Below are positions 6,537-12,021 of a stretch of DNA of 12,726 nt, in pieces; the first letter of the stretch is position 1, and each line of letters begins with the position of its first letter. The notes beneath the pieces were generated by a model. That model had not been told where the DNA came from and did no database searches. It was given only the letters and a program-made list of their open reading frames with translations. The translations under genes were made by a program, and so were the position numbers. The DNA is from Clostridium sp. CAG:524 (GTDB taxonomy: Bacteria; Bacillota_I; Bacilli_A; RF39; UBA660). Where the stretch lies: contig FR880115.1 in assembly GCA_000434555.1 (NCBI GenBank), positions 1-12,726 on the forward strand. The letters run 5' to 3'.

Positions 6537-7267
6537 GATATTTAATGAATATTACTTATGATGGAAGTAAATTTTATGGATATCAAGTTCAAAAGAATGA
6601 AAAGACTATTGAAGGAGAACTTGAAAAAACTGTTTCTAAAATATTTAATGAAAGTATTAATATAATAGGTACATCAAGAACAGATAAAGGAGTACATGCG
6701 ATAAATCAATATTGTCATTTTGATAGTGATAAAAAGATTAATGTTGATAGACTTAAACATAGTATAAATAGTTTAATAGATGAATCTATTTATATTAAAG
6801 ATATAAAGGTAGTAAGTAATGAATTTCATTCGAGATACAACTGTATAAAGAAAGAATATATATATAAAATAAATATGAATGAATATAACCCTATAGAGAA
6901 AGATTATGTATATCAATATAATAAGAAAATACCAAAAGAATTACTTGATAAATTTATAAGTAAAATGAATGGTAAACATAATTTTAAGAGTTTTACTAGT
7001 GATAAAGATAAAAAGTCATATGAAAGAATACTTAAAATGGATTATAAGATTACTAAGGGAATACTTTACTTAAGATTTGAATCAAGTGGATTTTTTAGAT
7101 ATATGATTAGAAACATAGTGGGATTATTACTTGATATAAATAATGGTAAAAAGAGTATTAATGATATAGATAATATATTTAAAAGTGAAAATAGAATTAG
7201 TGCTGGTATATGCGCTAGTCCTGTAGGACTTTATTTAAATAAAATTTATTTTTATAAGAGGTGCTAG
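6533..7267 (+). CDS. truA: tRNA pseudouridine(38-40) synthase
   Basis: TruA converts uridines 38-40 in the anticodon arm of several tRNAs to pseudouridine. The 244 residues match the family length. Visible are the N-terminal NITYDGSKFYGYQVQ strand, the catalytic motif GTSRTDKGVHA with D51 (the usual RTDAGVHA with A to K), SARYF-like FHSRYNCIKKEYIYKI, the NFKSFTS segment and the C-terminal GFFRYMIRNIVG (about 181-192), which binds tRNA. The ATG overlaps the ecfT stop (ATGA), so it is translationally coupled and the last gene of the operon. Its linkage to ecfT is conserved in many Bacillota. Confidence 0.96.
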   Translation: MRYLMNITYDGSKFYGYQVQKNEKTIEGELEKTVSKIFNESINIIGTSRTDKGVHAINQYCHFDSDKKINVDRLKHSINSLIDESIYIKDIKVVSNEFHSRYNCIKKEYIYKINMNEYNPIEKDYVYQYNKKIPKELLDKFISKMNGKHNFKSFTSDKDKKSYERILKMDYKITKGILYLRFESSGFFRYMIRNIVGLLLDINNGKKSINDIDNIFKSENRISAGICASPVGLYLNKIYFYKRC

Positions 7268-7286
7268 AAATAGTGCTTTTTCTTTT
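7256..7286 (+). terminator. terminator of the ecf-truA operon
   Basis: AAGAGGTGCTA (7256-7266) pairs with TAGTGCTTTTT (7271-7281) through 11 pairs including four G-U wobbles, closed by a GAAA tetraloop (7267-7270) and followed by CTTTT. The left arm contains the truA stop codon region. Confidence 0.75.
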
Positions 7287-7295
7287 GATAAAGTG

Positions 7296-7325
7296 TTTAC
7301 AATGTATATTTAAATATGATAAACT
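7296..7325 (+). promoter_or_regulatory. possible promoter of the small + strand RNA
   Basis: TTTACA (7296-7301) and TAAACT (7320-7325) are 18 bases apart and would start transcription near 7332, just before the inverted-repeat arm at 7335. TATTAT (7325-7330) is an alternative -10 without a good -35. Weak individually; supported by the strong terminator 80 bases downstream. Confidence 0.35.
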
Positions 7326-7334
7326 ATTATTAGT

Positions 7335-7366
7335 GAAGCACCTGACCCCTGTAGGCTAGGTATCAC
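7335..7366. repeat. left arm of the 24-bp interrupted inverted repeat
   Basis: GAAGCACCTGA (7335-7345), an 8-base insert CCCCTGTA (7346-7353), then GGCTAGGTATCAC (7354-7366). Apart from the insert, it is the reverse complement of 7540-7563 with two single-base differences. On the - strand transcript both differences become G-U wobbles, so pairing is kept. Confidence 0.85.
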
Positions 7367-7381
7367 ACTGATAGTGTTTGA

Positions 7382-7414
7382 ACCTAACTACAAAGTGAGT
7401 TAGGTGATTTTTTT
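7382..7414 (+). terminator. terminator of the small + strand RNA
   Basis: ACCTAACT (7382-7389) and AGTTAGGT (7398-7405) form a perfect 8-bp stem with an 8-base loop, followed by GA and seven T. The T run overlaps the stop codon of the convergent peptide gene. There is no T run in the other direction, so it terminates only + strand transcripts. Confidence 0.8.
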
Positions 7415-7502
7415 AATTTATGAAAATTAAAGAAATTATTATAAAAAGTAGTACGAATATAATAACAAGTAAAAAACTTATTAAAAAATCTTTCTTACTC
7501 AT
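7413..7502 (-). CDS. 29-residue hydrophobic membrane peptide, candidate type I toxin
   Basis: The ATG (7502-7500) opens a 29-codon frame ending TAA. The peptide begins MSKKDFLIS, then an uninterrupted hydrophobic helix of L, I, V and F from about residue 6 to 28, with no charged residue after D5. This is the size and shape of type I toxin peptides (TxpA, BsrG, Fst, Ldr classes), although it matches no particular one by sequence as far as I can recall. The ribosome site GGGAGGTGAT, nine bases before the ATG counted from GGAGG, is the best in the window, which argues that the frame is real. It lies opposite to all neighbours. The 3' end of its mRNA would run into the convergent small RNA. A small non-toxic membrane peptide is the alternative reading. 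Confidence 0.55.
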   Translation of the reverse strand: MSKKDFLISFLLVIIFVLLFIIISLIFIN

Positions 7503-7507
7503 ATAAT

Positions 7508-7517
7508 ATCACCTCCC
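7508..7517 (-). promoter_or_regulatory. strong ribosome site of the small peptide, with a complement in its own 3' UTR
   Basis: On the - strand this reads GGGAGGTGAT, almost a full complement to the 16S rRNA tail. Its AGGTGAT part (7514-7508) is perfectly complementary to ATCACCT further along the same transcript (7408-7402), just past the stop codon. Pairing would hide the ribosome site. Confidence 0.6.
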
Positions 7518-7539
7518 TATTTTTAAAAAAATAATGAAA

Positions 7540-7563
7540 GTGACACCTAGCCTCAAGTGCTTC
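7540..7563. repeat. right arm of the 24-bp interrupted inverted repeat
   Basis: GTGACACCTAGCC (7540-7552) followed by TCAAGTGCTTC (7553-7563). It is the reverse complement of the arm at 7335-7366 without the 8-base insert. The predicted start of the - strand transcript falls at its outer edge. Confidence 0.85.
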
Positions 7564-7570
7564 GATTGGT

Positions 7571-7599
7571 AGAGTAACATATATATAAAAGTAATACAA
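7571..7599 (-). promoter_or_regulatory. possible promoter of the hydrophobic peptide mRNA
   Basis: Read on the - strand, TTGTAT (7599-7594), a 17-base spacer, and TACTCT (7576-7571) with TG one base upstream (extended -10, TGTTACTCT). Transcription would begin near 7564, directly at the outer edge of the right arm, giving a leader of about 62 bases before the ATG. Confidence 0.45.
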
Positions 7600-7790
7600 A
7601 TAGGTAAAATTTAATTTTGAGATAGTTTTTTATATTGGAAATTCAATTATTCCCTAGATGAAAATTTAATTATGAATCATATTTTAGTATGCAAAATTTA
7701 ATTTTTAGTAAATTTTATCAATCATATAAAACAAGATATGAATAGTTTCATCTTCTATAATAAATTTCAATCATAAACATATACTTTACT
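7600..7790. other. AT-rich spacer between the peptide locus and yqfC
   Basis: No reading frame of note on either strand. It contains two further copies of AAAATTTAATT (7661-7671, 7693-7703) in addition to one at 7606-7616, in the same orientation, and ends with a sporulation-type -10-like box next to yqfC. Otherwise nothing recognised. Confidence 0.6.
7757..7785 (+). promoter_or_regulatory. possible sigma-E-like sporulation promoter for yqfC-yqfD
   Basis: CATATACT (7778-7785) resembles the sigma-E -10 box (CATA-A-T pattern). A loose ATAATA -35 match lies at 7757-7762, 15 bases upstream. In Bacillus subtilis yqfC and yqfD belong to the sigma-E regulon. The box is so close to the ATG at 7791 that the transcript would be leaderless or nearly so, which agrees with the missing ribosome site. 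In such AT-rich DNA a chance match is possible. Confidence 0.35.
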
Positions 7791-8021
7791 ATGATAAAAG
7801 ATATTATTAAGAATAATAAATATTGTATAAGTATAGAAGATAATTTAATATGCATAAAGAATTACATAAGAATTATAGATATAAGTGAATCATATATAAA
7901 AATTAAATTAAATAATAAAATAGTTAAAATAAAAGGAAATAATATGGTTATTAATAGATTAGATGAATGTGATTTATCTATTAAAGGCATATTTAATAAT
8001 ATAGAATTTACTCTTGAATAA
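7791..8021 (+). CDS. yqfC: YabP/YqfC-family sporulation protein
   Basis: A small protein of 76 residues with the family core: a beta-rich stretch CISIEDNLICIKNY (13-26), the motif IIDISESYIKIKL, then IKGNNMVINRLDECDLSIKGIFNNIEF, which corresponds to the 'I.G..L.I..L...EI.I.G.I..I.F' pattern of YqfC/YabP proteins. YqfC is made in the mother cell during sporulation in Bacillus; its biochemical role is unknown. No Shine-Dalgarno site precedes the only ATG; the upstream frame is closed by a TAA at 7761. It overlaps yqfD by 8 bases, and the yqfC-yqfD pairing strongly supports the assignment. It is a little shorter at the N-terminus than the Bacillus protein. Confidence 0.8.
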   Translation: MIKDIIKNNKYCISIEDNLICIKNYIRIIDISESYIKIKLNNKIVKIKGNNMVINRLDECDLSIKGIFNNIEFTLE

Positions 8022-9165
8022 AGTAAGAATAGTTGTAAATGAAAATAGTAATAAATTTCTAAATTATTTAATTTATAATAAAATATATTATGATTCACTT
8101 AATAAATATAATGAATATTTTGTACTAGATGTATCATATGATGATTACTTATATATAAGACGTAGATATAAATGTCATATAGTAAAATACTATGGTAAAA
8201 AGAATATAGTTAACATATATGAAAATAATAAATATGTATTGTTATCTTTGATAATATCTTTCATGTTACTTTTTTTATTATGTAATACAATATTTGATAT
8301 TAAGATAAATAGTGATGATAAAGATATTGTTAATATAATAAATGATAGTCTAAAAGATAATGGTATTGGTGTATATAAAAGGAAAGTATCTTTTGATAAA
8401 CTAAATAGTATTAAAAATAAAATACTTGAAGATAATAAAGATACATTAGAATGGATAGAAATAAGAGAAAAAGGATGTATATATTATATAGATGTTACTC
8501 CTCGTGTTAAATCAAATAATAATGTAGATAATAGTTTACCTAGCGATATAGTAGCTGAAAAAGATGGTGTTATTAAACATATAGTTGTTCATCGTGGTAG
8601 TAAGGTTATTGATAATGGAGATTATGTTAAAAAAGGTGATATATTAATAAGCGGTAATATTATTAAAAATGAAAATGTTATTGATAAAGTACATAGTGAA
8701 GGAGTAATATATGCTGAAACATGGAAAACAGTTAATATAAGTATTCCATTTAAAAGAATAGATTATGTATATAAGAAGACTATTAATCATTATTATTTAG
8801 ATATATTTGGTCATAAATTTACTATAAGTGGTAAATATGATAGTGATAATACAATAAATAAGAAAAGTATAGTTCTTGATAAGCCTTATTTATTTTTTAA
8901 ATTGTATAAAGAAGAAAAGAAAATATACGACTATAATGAAGTTATTTTAAACAAGGAAGAAGCATACAATGAAGCATTAAATAGAAGTATTGATATTATT
9001 AATAAAAAACTCTCTAGTGATGAATACATTATTTCAAAAAAAGTTTTGAAAAAAGAGGTAAAACGTAGTAAAATAAATTTAGAAGTATTTTTTAAAGTTT
9101 ATGAGAAAATAGGGGTTACTTCTGAAATACAAGATATAGGAGAAGAGAATGGAGAGTACAATTAG
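8014..9165 (+). CDS. yqfD: sporulation protein YqfD
   Basis: YqfD is a sporulation membrane protein (stage IV type) expressed in the mother cell in Bacillus. The 383 residues are of normal length. Layout: an N-terminal cytosolic domain (1-72) with the YIRRRYKCHIVKYYGKK stretch, one membrane segment (about 74-94, ending near FDIKI), and a long external part. Within it, IVAEKDGVIKHIVVHRGSKV followed by GDYVKKGDILISG is the conserved YqfD core and looks like a lipoyl/biotinyl-like hairpin, as in membrane-fusion proteins; later comes EGVIYAETWKTV. The start is a TTG at 8014 inside the end of yqfC; no in-frame ATG or GTG fits better and no clear ribosome site is seen, so translation is probably coupled to yqfC. 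The end overlaps the vanZ-like gene by 17 bases. Confidence 0.9.
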   Translation: MNKVRIVVNENSNKFLNYLIYNKIYYDSLNKYNEYFVLDVSYDDYLYIRRRYKCHIVKYYGKKNIVNIYENNKYVLLSLIISFMLLFLLCNTIFDIKINSDDKDIVNIINDSLKDNGIGVYKRKVSFDKLNSIKNKILEDNKDTLEWIEIREKGCIYYIDVTPRVKSNNNVDNSLPSDIVAEKDGVIKHIVVHRGSKVIDNGDYVKKGDILISGNIIKNENVIDKVHSEGVIYAETWKTVNISIPFKRIDYVYKKTINHYYLDIFGHKFTISGKYDSDNTINKKSIVLDKPYLFFKLYKEEKKIYDYNEVILNKEEAYNEALNRSIDIINKKLSSDEYIISKKVLKKEVKRSKINLEVFFKVYEKIGVTSEIQDIGEENGEYN

Positions 9166-9748
9166 AAGTGTTATTAAAATGTCATTACCAACTTTAGTAA
9201 TAGTTTTAACTATTGTTATTATATTAAGAGTTACACGTATATTAAAAAGTGATAAAAGTAAATTTGTTTTACATGAAGAAATATTTAATTTATTATTTCT
9301 TGCATATTTAGTTATGTTGTTCCAGTTAGTTACTAGTCAAGATTTACCTGGTGGTGGAACTAATTTAATGCCATTTAGAGAAATAATGAGATATCCAGTA
9401 GGTAGTAATAGTTTTTATAAACAAGTTGCTGGTAATATAGTTTTATTTATACCTCTTGGTTATTTTGCAACAAGTTATGCGAATATTAAAGGACTTGGTA
9501 CGATTACTCTTGTATCTCTTTTATCAAGTTTAACTATTGAAAGTGTACAACATTATATAGGTAGAAGTTTTGATATAGATGATATTATTTTAAATATAGT
9601 TGGTGGTATTATAGGTTTCTTACTTTACACAGCACTTAACGCTATTAGAAATAATATGCCTAAATTTTTAAGAAGAGATTGGTTTTTAAATGTAATTAGT
9701 GTTATAATATTAATTCTTATGGGTTTATATATTTATAAGATTATGTAG
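9149..9748 (+). CDS. VanZ-family membrane protein
   Basis: A 199-residue polytopic membrane protein. VanZ-type motifs are clear: NLMPFREI (residues 72-79), AGNIVLFIPLGYF (90-102), and IESVQHYIGRSFDIDDIILNIVGGIIGF, the histidine/glutamate/aspartate-rich hallmark of the family. Hydrophobic segments lie at about 13-29, 46-62, 92-108, 117-131, 145-160 and 180-197. VanZ of the vanA cluster gives low teicoplanin resistance, but most homologues have no proven role and this one need not be a resistance gene. It uses AGGAG (9138-9142) inside the yqfD end. It stands where phoH and pgpH are found in Bacillus, between yqfD and ybeY. Confidence 0.9.
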   Translation: MESTIRSVIKMSLPTLVIVLTIVIILRVTRILKSDKSKFVLHEEIFNLLFLAYLVMLFQLVTSQDLPGGGTNLMPFREIMRYPVGSNSFYKQVAGNIVLFIPLGYFATSYANIKGLGTITLVSLLSSLTIESVQHYIGRSFDIDDIILNIVGGIIGFLLYTALNAIRNNMPKFLRRDWFLNVISVIILILMGLYIYKIM

Positions 9749-9749
9749 T

Positions 9750-9754
9750 AGGAG
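9750..9754 (+). promoter_or_regulatory. ribosome binding site fixing the ybeY start
   Basis: AGGAG lies five bases before the ATG at 9760. An in-frame GTG at 9754 overlaps the site itself, so the ATG is the start. Confidence 0.8.
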
Positions 9755-9759
9755 TGTGT

Positions 9760-10203
9760 ATGGAAGATTATATAATTAATACAACAAGTCATGAAGATAT
9801 TGATATAAGCGAACTTGATAAAGTTATTAGATTTGCATGTAAGCATATGAAAGTAAATAATCCTATGCTTAATATAGTTATTGTTGATAAAGATAGAATT
9901 CAACAAATAAATAAAGAATATAGAGGTAAAGATGCTGTTACTGATGTTATATCTTTTGCTTTTGAAGAAGTAGATGATGTAGAATATGATAACATAAGAT
10001 TTCTTGGTGAAATATATATTTGTTATGATAGATGTGTAGAACAAGCAAGTGAATATGGTCATAGTATTAAACGTGAGTTTTGTTATTTAGCAGTTCATGG
10101 TTTATTACATTTACTTGGATATGATCATATGACAGAAGAAGACAAGAAAGTTATGAGAGCAAAAGAGGAGGAGATTCTAGGTGAATATGATATCACGAGA
10201 TGA
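9760..10203 (+). CDS. ybeY: endoribonuclease / rRNA maturation factor YbeY
   Basis: YbeY is a zinc-dependent endoribonuclease acting in 16S rRNA 3' end maturation and ribosome quality control. The 147 residues are the usual size. The zinc site HGLLHLLGYDH (H113, H117, H123) is the canonical H-x3-H-x5-H motif. The upstream NKEYRGKDAVTDVISFAF segment (51-68) matches the conserved 'N..YR..D..TDVLSF' strand, and FLGEIYIC (81-88) matches 'LGDI.I'. It follows the vanZ-like gene by 11 bases and overlaps dgkA by 23 bases. Its neighbours dgkA, cdd and era are the standard Bacillus context. Confidence 0.96.
   Translation: MEDYIINTTSHEDIDISELDKVIRFACKHMKVNNPMLNIVIVDKDRIQQINKEYRGKDAVTDVISFAFEEVDDVEYDNIRFLGEIYICYDRCVEQASEYGHSIKREFCYLAVHGLLHLLGYDHMTEEDKKVMRAKEEEILGEYDITR
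10165..10173 (+). promoter_or_regulatory. ribosome binding site selecting the GTG start of dgkA
   Basis: GAGGAGGAG ends seven bases before GTG at 10181 and thirteen before the next in-frame ATG at 10187. Spacing therefore favours GTG. The same bases encode the EEE stretch of ybeY. Confidence 0.7.
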
Positions 10204-10579
10204 AAGAAAAGCTCAAAAGGGTATAAAGAAATTCTTTCATAGTTTTACTTATCCAATTAAAGGACTTAGATATGCTTATAGAAATGAACAAAATTTAGCA
10301 TTTGATATAGGAATGGCTCTTATTGTATCAATACTTGCTTTTGTATTTGAATTAAGTCGTACAGAGTGGGCAATACTTTTACTTACCATGGGCTTAGTTA
10401 TTTCTTGTGAACTTATTAATACAGCAATAGAGGCTACAGTTGACCTTGTTACTGAAGAATATCATCCACTTGCGAAAGTTGCTAAAGATACAGCAGCTGC
10501 AGCAGTATTTGTATTTGCGATAGTTGCTGTTTTAGTTGGAATAATTATATTTGGGCCAAAAATAGTAGCGTTATTTTAA
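10181..10579 (+). CDS. dgkA: diacylglycerol / undecaprenol kinase (DgkA family)
   Basis: Gram-positive members of this small membrane kinase family phosphorylate undecaprenol to supply the lipid carrier for cell wall synthesis. The 132 residues carry RNEQNLAFD (34-42), three hydrophobic helices (about 43-57, 63-80 and 106-124), and the catalytic signature ELINTAIEATVDLV with E77, N80 and E84, followed by HPLAKVAKDTAAAAV (95-109). These are the family's Mg-ATP and substrate residues. The start is a GTG with a strong upstream site, overlapping ybeY. The stop TAA overlaps the ribosome site of cdd, so the two are coupled. Confidence 0.93.
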   Translation: MNMISRDERKAQKGIKKFFHSFTYPIKGLRYAYRNEQNLAFDIGMALIVSILAFVFELSRTEWAILLLTMGLVISCELINTAIEATVDLVTEEYHPLAKVAKDTAAAAVFVFAIVAVLVGIIIFGPKIVALF

Positions 10580-10587
10580 GGAGGAAA

Positions 10588-10968
10588 ATGAAAGATAAAT
10601 TATTAAAATTATTAGAAAATAGTTATGCACCTTATTCAAATATGCACTTTGCTTGTATAGTTGAAACAAAGAGTGGTAATTTTTATGAAGGTGTTAATAT
10701 AGAAAATGCATCATACGGTGGAACTATATGTGCTGAGAGAAATGCAATTAACAATGCAGTTAGTCATGGAGAAAGAGAATTTAAAGCACTATATTTAATG
10801 ACAAGTAGTGATGAAATATGTTATCCATGTAATATATGTAAACAAACATTTTTAGAATTTTTTGATAAAGATGTTATGTTTAATATAATGACTCATGATG
10901 GTAAAATGGAAGTAATGAGTTTTGAAAAACTAATGAGTACTACATTTACCAAGGAGGATTTAGTATGA
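10588..10968 (+). CDS. cdd: cytidine deaminase
   Basis: Cytidine deaminase converts (deoxy)cytidine to (deoxy)uridine in pyrimidine salvage. The 126 residues match the small homotetrameric form. Visible: YAPYSNMHF (13-21), GVNIENASYGGTICAERNA (35-53) with zinc ligand C48 and proton-shuttling E50, and PCNICKQ (80-86) with zinc ligands C81 and C84. The usual PCGACRQ carries a small residue and an arginine; here they are N82 and K85, a mild departure: the arginine usually steadies the zinc cysteines. A strong AAGGAGG lies four bases... from the ATG (10578-10584), overlapping the dgkA stop. The cdd stop shares ATGA with the era start. Confidence 0.93.
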   Translation: MKDKLLKLLENSYAPYSNMHFACIVETKSGNFYEGVNIENASYGGTICAERNAINNAVSHGEREFKALYLMTSSDEICYPCNICKQTFLEFFDKDVMFNIMTHDGKMEVMSFEKLMSTTFTKEDLV

Positions 10969-11852
10969 AAAGTGGTTTTGTAAGTTTAATTGGTAGACCT
11001 AATACAGGAAAAAGTACATTATTAAATCAAATCATAAAAGAAAAGGTAGCAATTATTAGTCCAAAGCCACAAACAACTAGAAATCTAGTTGAAGGAATAT
11101 ATAATGAAGATGATACTCAAATTATATTTGTAGATACTCCAGGCATACATAAGCCAATTGATAAGCTCGGAGTAGCACTTAATAATCAAGCATATTACTC
11201 AATTAATGATGTTGATATATTACTTTTAGTAGTGGATGCAAGTGTTCCATATGGAAAAGGAGATCAATTCATTATTGATAAACTATCTAGTGTTAAAAAG
11301 CCAGTATTCTTAATACTTAATAAAATTGATAAATTAAGTGATGAAGAAATTCTTAAGAAAATAGATGAATATAAGAATTTATATGAATTTGCTGAAATAA
11401 TACCAGTATCAGCACTTAAAAATGATAATATTGATAGATTAATTAAAGTATTAAAAGAATATTTACCTGATAATGTTAAATATTTTATGGATGGTGAAAC
11501 AACAACTGCTGAAATGGAATTTAGATTATCAGAAATAGTAAGAGAAAAGATATTTATACATACTAATGATGAAGTACCTCATTCAATATCATGTAAATTA
11601 GTTGGGTATGAAGAAAAGAATAATATTGCTAAAATATATATAGATATTATAGTAGATAGAGATTCACTTCGTAAAATAATAATTGGAAGTAATGGTAATA
11701 TGATTAAAACAATAGGTCATGAAGCAAGACTTGATATGGAAGAATTACTCGGTATGAAAGTATATCTTGAACTATATTGTAAGACTATTAAAAAGTGGAG
11801 AGAAAAAGAGAAATTCATAAAAGATTTAGGCTATTTAATAAAAAATGATTAA
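10965..11852 (+). CDS. era: GTPase Era
   Basis: Era is an essential GTPase that binds the 3' end of 16S rRNA during small-subunit assembly. The 295 residues show an N-terminal G domain: G1 GRPNTGKST (10-18, the usual V is T), the switch I region SPKPQTTRN (32-40), G3 DTPGIH (57-62), G4 NKID (119-122) and G5 VSAL. The C-terminal KH domain includes IIIGSNGNMIKTIG and ends LELYCKTIKKWREK, the classic Era tail. The ATG overlaps the cdd stop and has AAGGAGG at 10951-10957. It is flanked by ybeY, dgkA, cdd upstream and yqzL, recO downstream as in Bacillus. Confidence 0.98.
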   Translation: MKSGFVSLIGRPNTGKSTLLNQIIKEKVAIISPKPQTTRNLVEGIYNEDDTQIIFVDTPGIHKPIDKLGVALNNQAYYSINDVDILLLVVDASVPYGKGDQFIIDKLSSVKKPVFLILNKIDKLSDEEILKKIDEYKNLYEFAEIIPVSALKNDNIDRLIKVLKEYLPDNVKYFMDGETTTAEMEFRLSEIVREKIFIHTNDEVPHSISCKLVGYEEKNNIAKIYIDIIVDRDSLRKIIIGSNGNMIKTIGHEARLDMEELLGMKVYLELYCKTIKKWREKEKFIKDLGYLIKND

Positions 11853-11883
11853 TTATTGAATAAATATTTTATTTTTCCTGCAA

Positions 11884-11889
11884 TATAAT
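11884..11889 (+). promoter_or_regulatory. possible -10 element before yqzL-recO
   Basis: TATAAT lies 32 bases after the era stop. The only -35-like hexamer, TTGAAT (11856-11861), is 22 bases away, too far for a normal promoter. A very short all-A/T hairpin (AATAAA-TAT-TTTATT) lies between. A separate promoter here is possible but weak. Confidence 0.25.
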
Positions 11890-11906
11890 ATTGTAAGGAG
11901 AGAGAT

Positions 11907-11987
11907 ATGAATAAAAAAGAGGCTTGGAATAAGTTTAAAGAGACTGGTAAGATAGAATATTATTTAGAATATAAGAAAGGAAAATAA
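11907..11987 (+). CDS. yqzL: YqzL-like miniature protein
   Basis: A 26-codon gene begins MNKKEAWNKFKETG, continues KIEYYLEYKK and has AAGGAG six bases before its ATG. The pattern W-x2-F-x2-TG-x-I-x2-YL-x-YK is the N-terminal part of the YqzL family, whose gene lies between era and recO in Bacillus (there about 47 residues). Only this core is kept; the acidic tail is missing. Position plus pattern make the call good; the function of the family is unknown. The stop codon is the first base pair region of the hairpin that follows. Confidence 0.8.
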   Translation: MNKKEAWNKFKETGKIEYYLEYKKGK

Positions 11988-12012
11988 AGCATAAAGTAAT
12001 CTTTATGCTTTT
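11986..12012 (+). terminator. hairpin between yqzL and recO
   Basis: AAAGCATAAAG (11986-11996), loop TAAT, CTTTATGCTTT (12001-12011): a perfect 11-bp stem with only one further T. The short T tail suggests a partial terminator or attenuator limiting recO expression. The left arm overlaps the yqzL stop codon, so ribosomes ending yqzL would cover it. Confidence 0.6.
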
Positions 12013-12021
12013 AAAGTAAGT

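Larger units (their letters stand above)
7333..7414 (+). ncRNA. candidate antitoxin-like small RNA
   Basis: A structured stretch of about 80 bases lies between a possible promoter and a clear terminator, with no reading frame. It is richer in G+C than its surroundings. Structure visible: the arm GAAGCACCTGA / GGCTAGGTATCAC, a small hairpin ACACT-GAT-AGTGT (7365-7377), and the terminator stem. CACCTGAC (7339-7346) could instead pair with GTTAGGTG (7399-7406, one G-U), an alternative to the terminator. Because a hydrophobic peptide gene on the other strand converges on it and its mRNA would extend through here, the RNA would be fully antisense to that mRNA's 3' region. This resembles the arrangement of BsrG/SR4 and TxpA/RatA in Bacillus. 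Exact ends are inferred, and no similarity to a known RNA family was recognised. Confidence 0.5.

Noticed and set aside
7333..7414. Metabolite riboswitch controlling yqfC
   Set aside because: The terminator is nearly 380 bases before yqfC, with a gene on the other strand in between, and no known aptamer was recognised.
7333..7566. Miniature transposable element (MITE) with terminal inverted repeats
   Set aside because: The arms are unequal (8-base insert), no target-site duplication is visible at the outer edges, and both arms coincide with predicted transcript starts. It cannot be excluded fully, but the RNA-level explanation fits more of the data.
7555..7582. tRNA D-arm-like sequence (GATTGGTAGAG) near the right repeat arm
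   Set aside because: The D stem does not pair properly and no anticodon arm, T arm (GGTTCGA) or acceptor partner follows in the AT-rich sequence downstream.
11853..11880. Terminator after era
   Set aside because: Only a 6-bp all-A/T hairpin with a 3-base loop is present, too weak to call.
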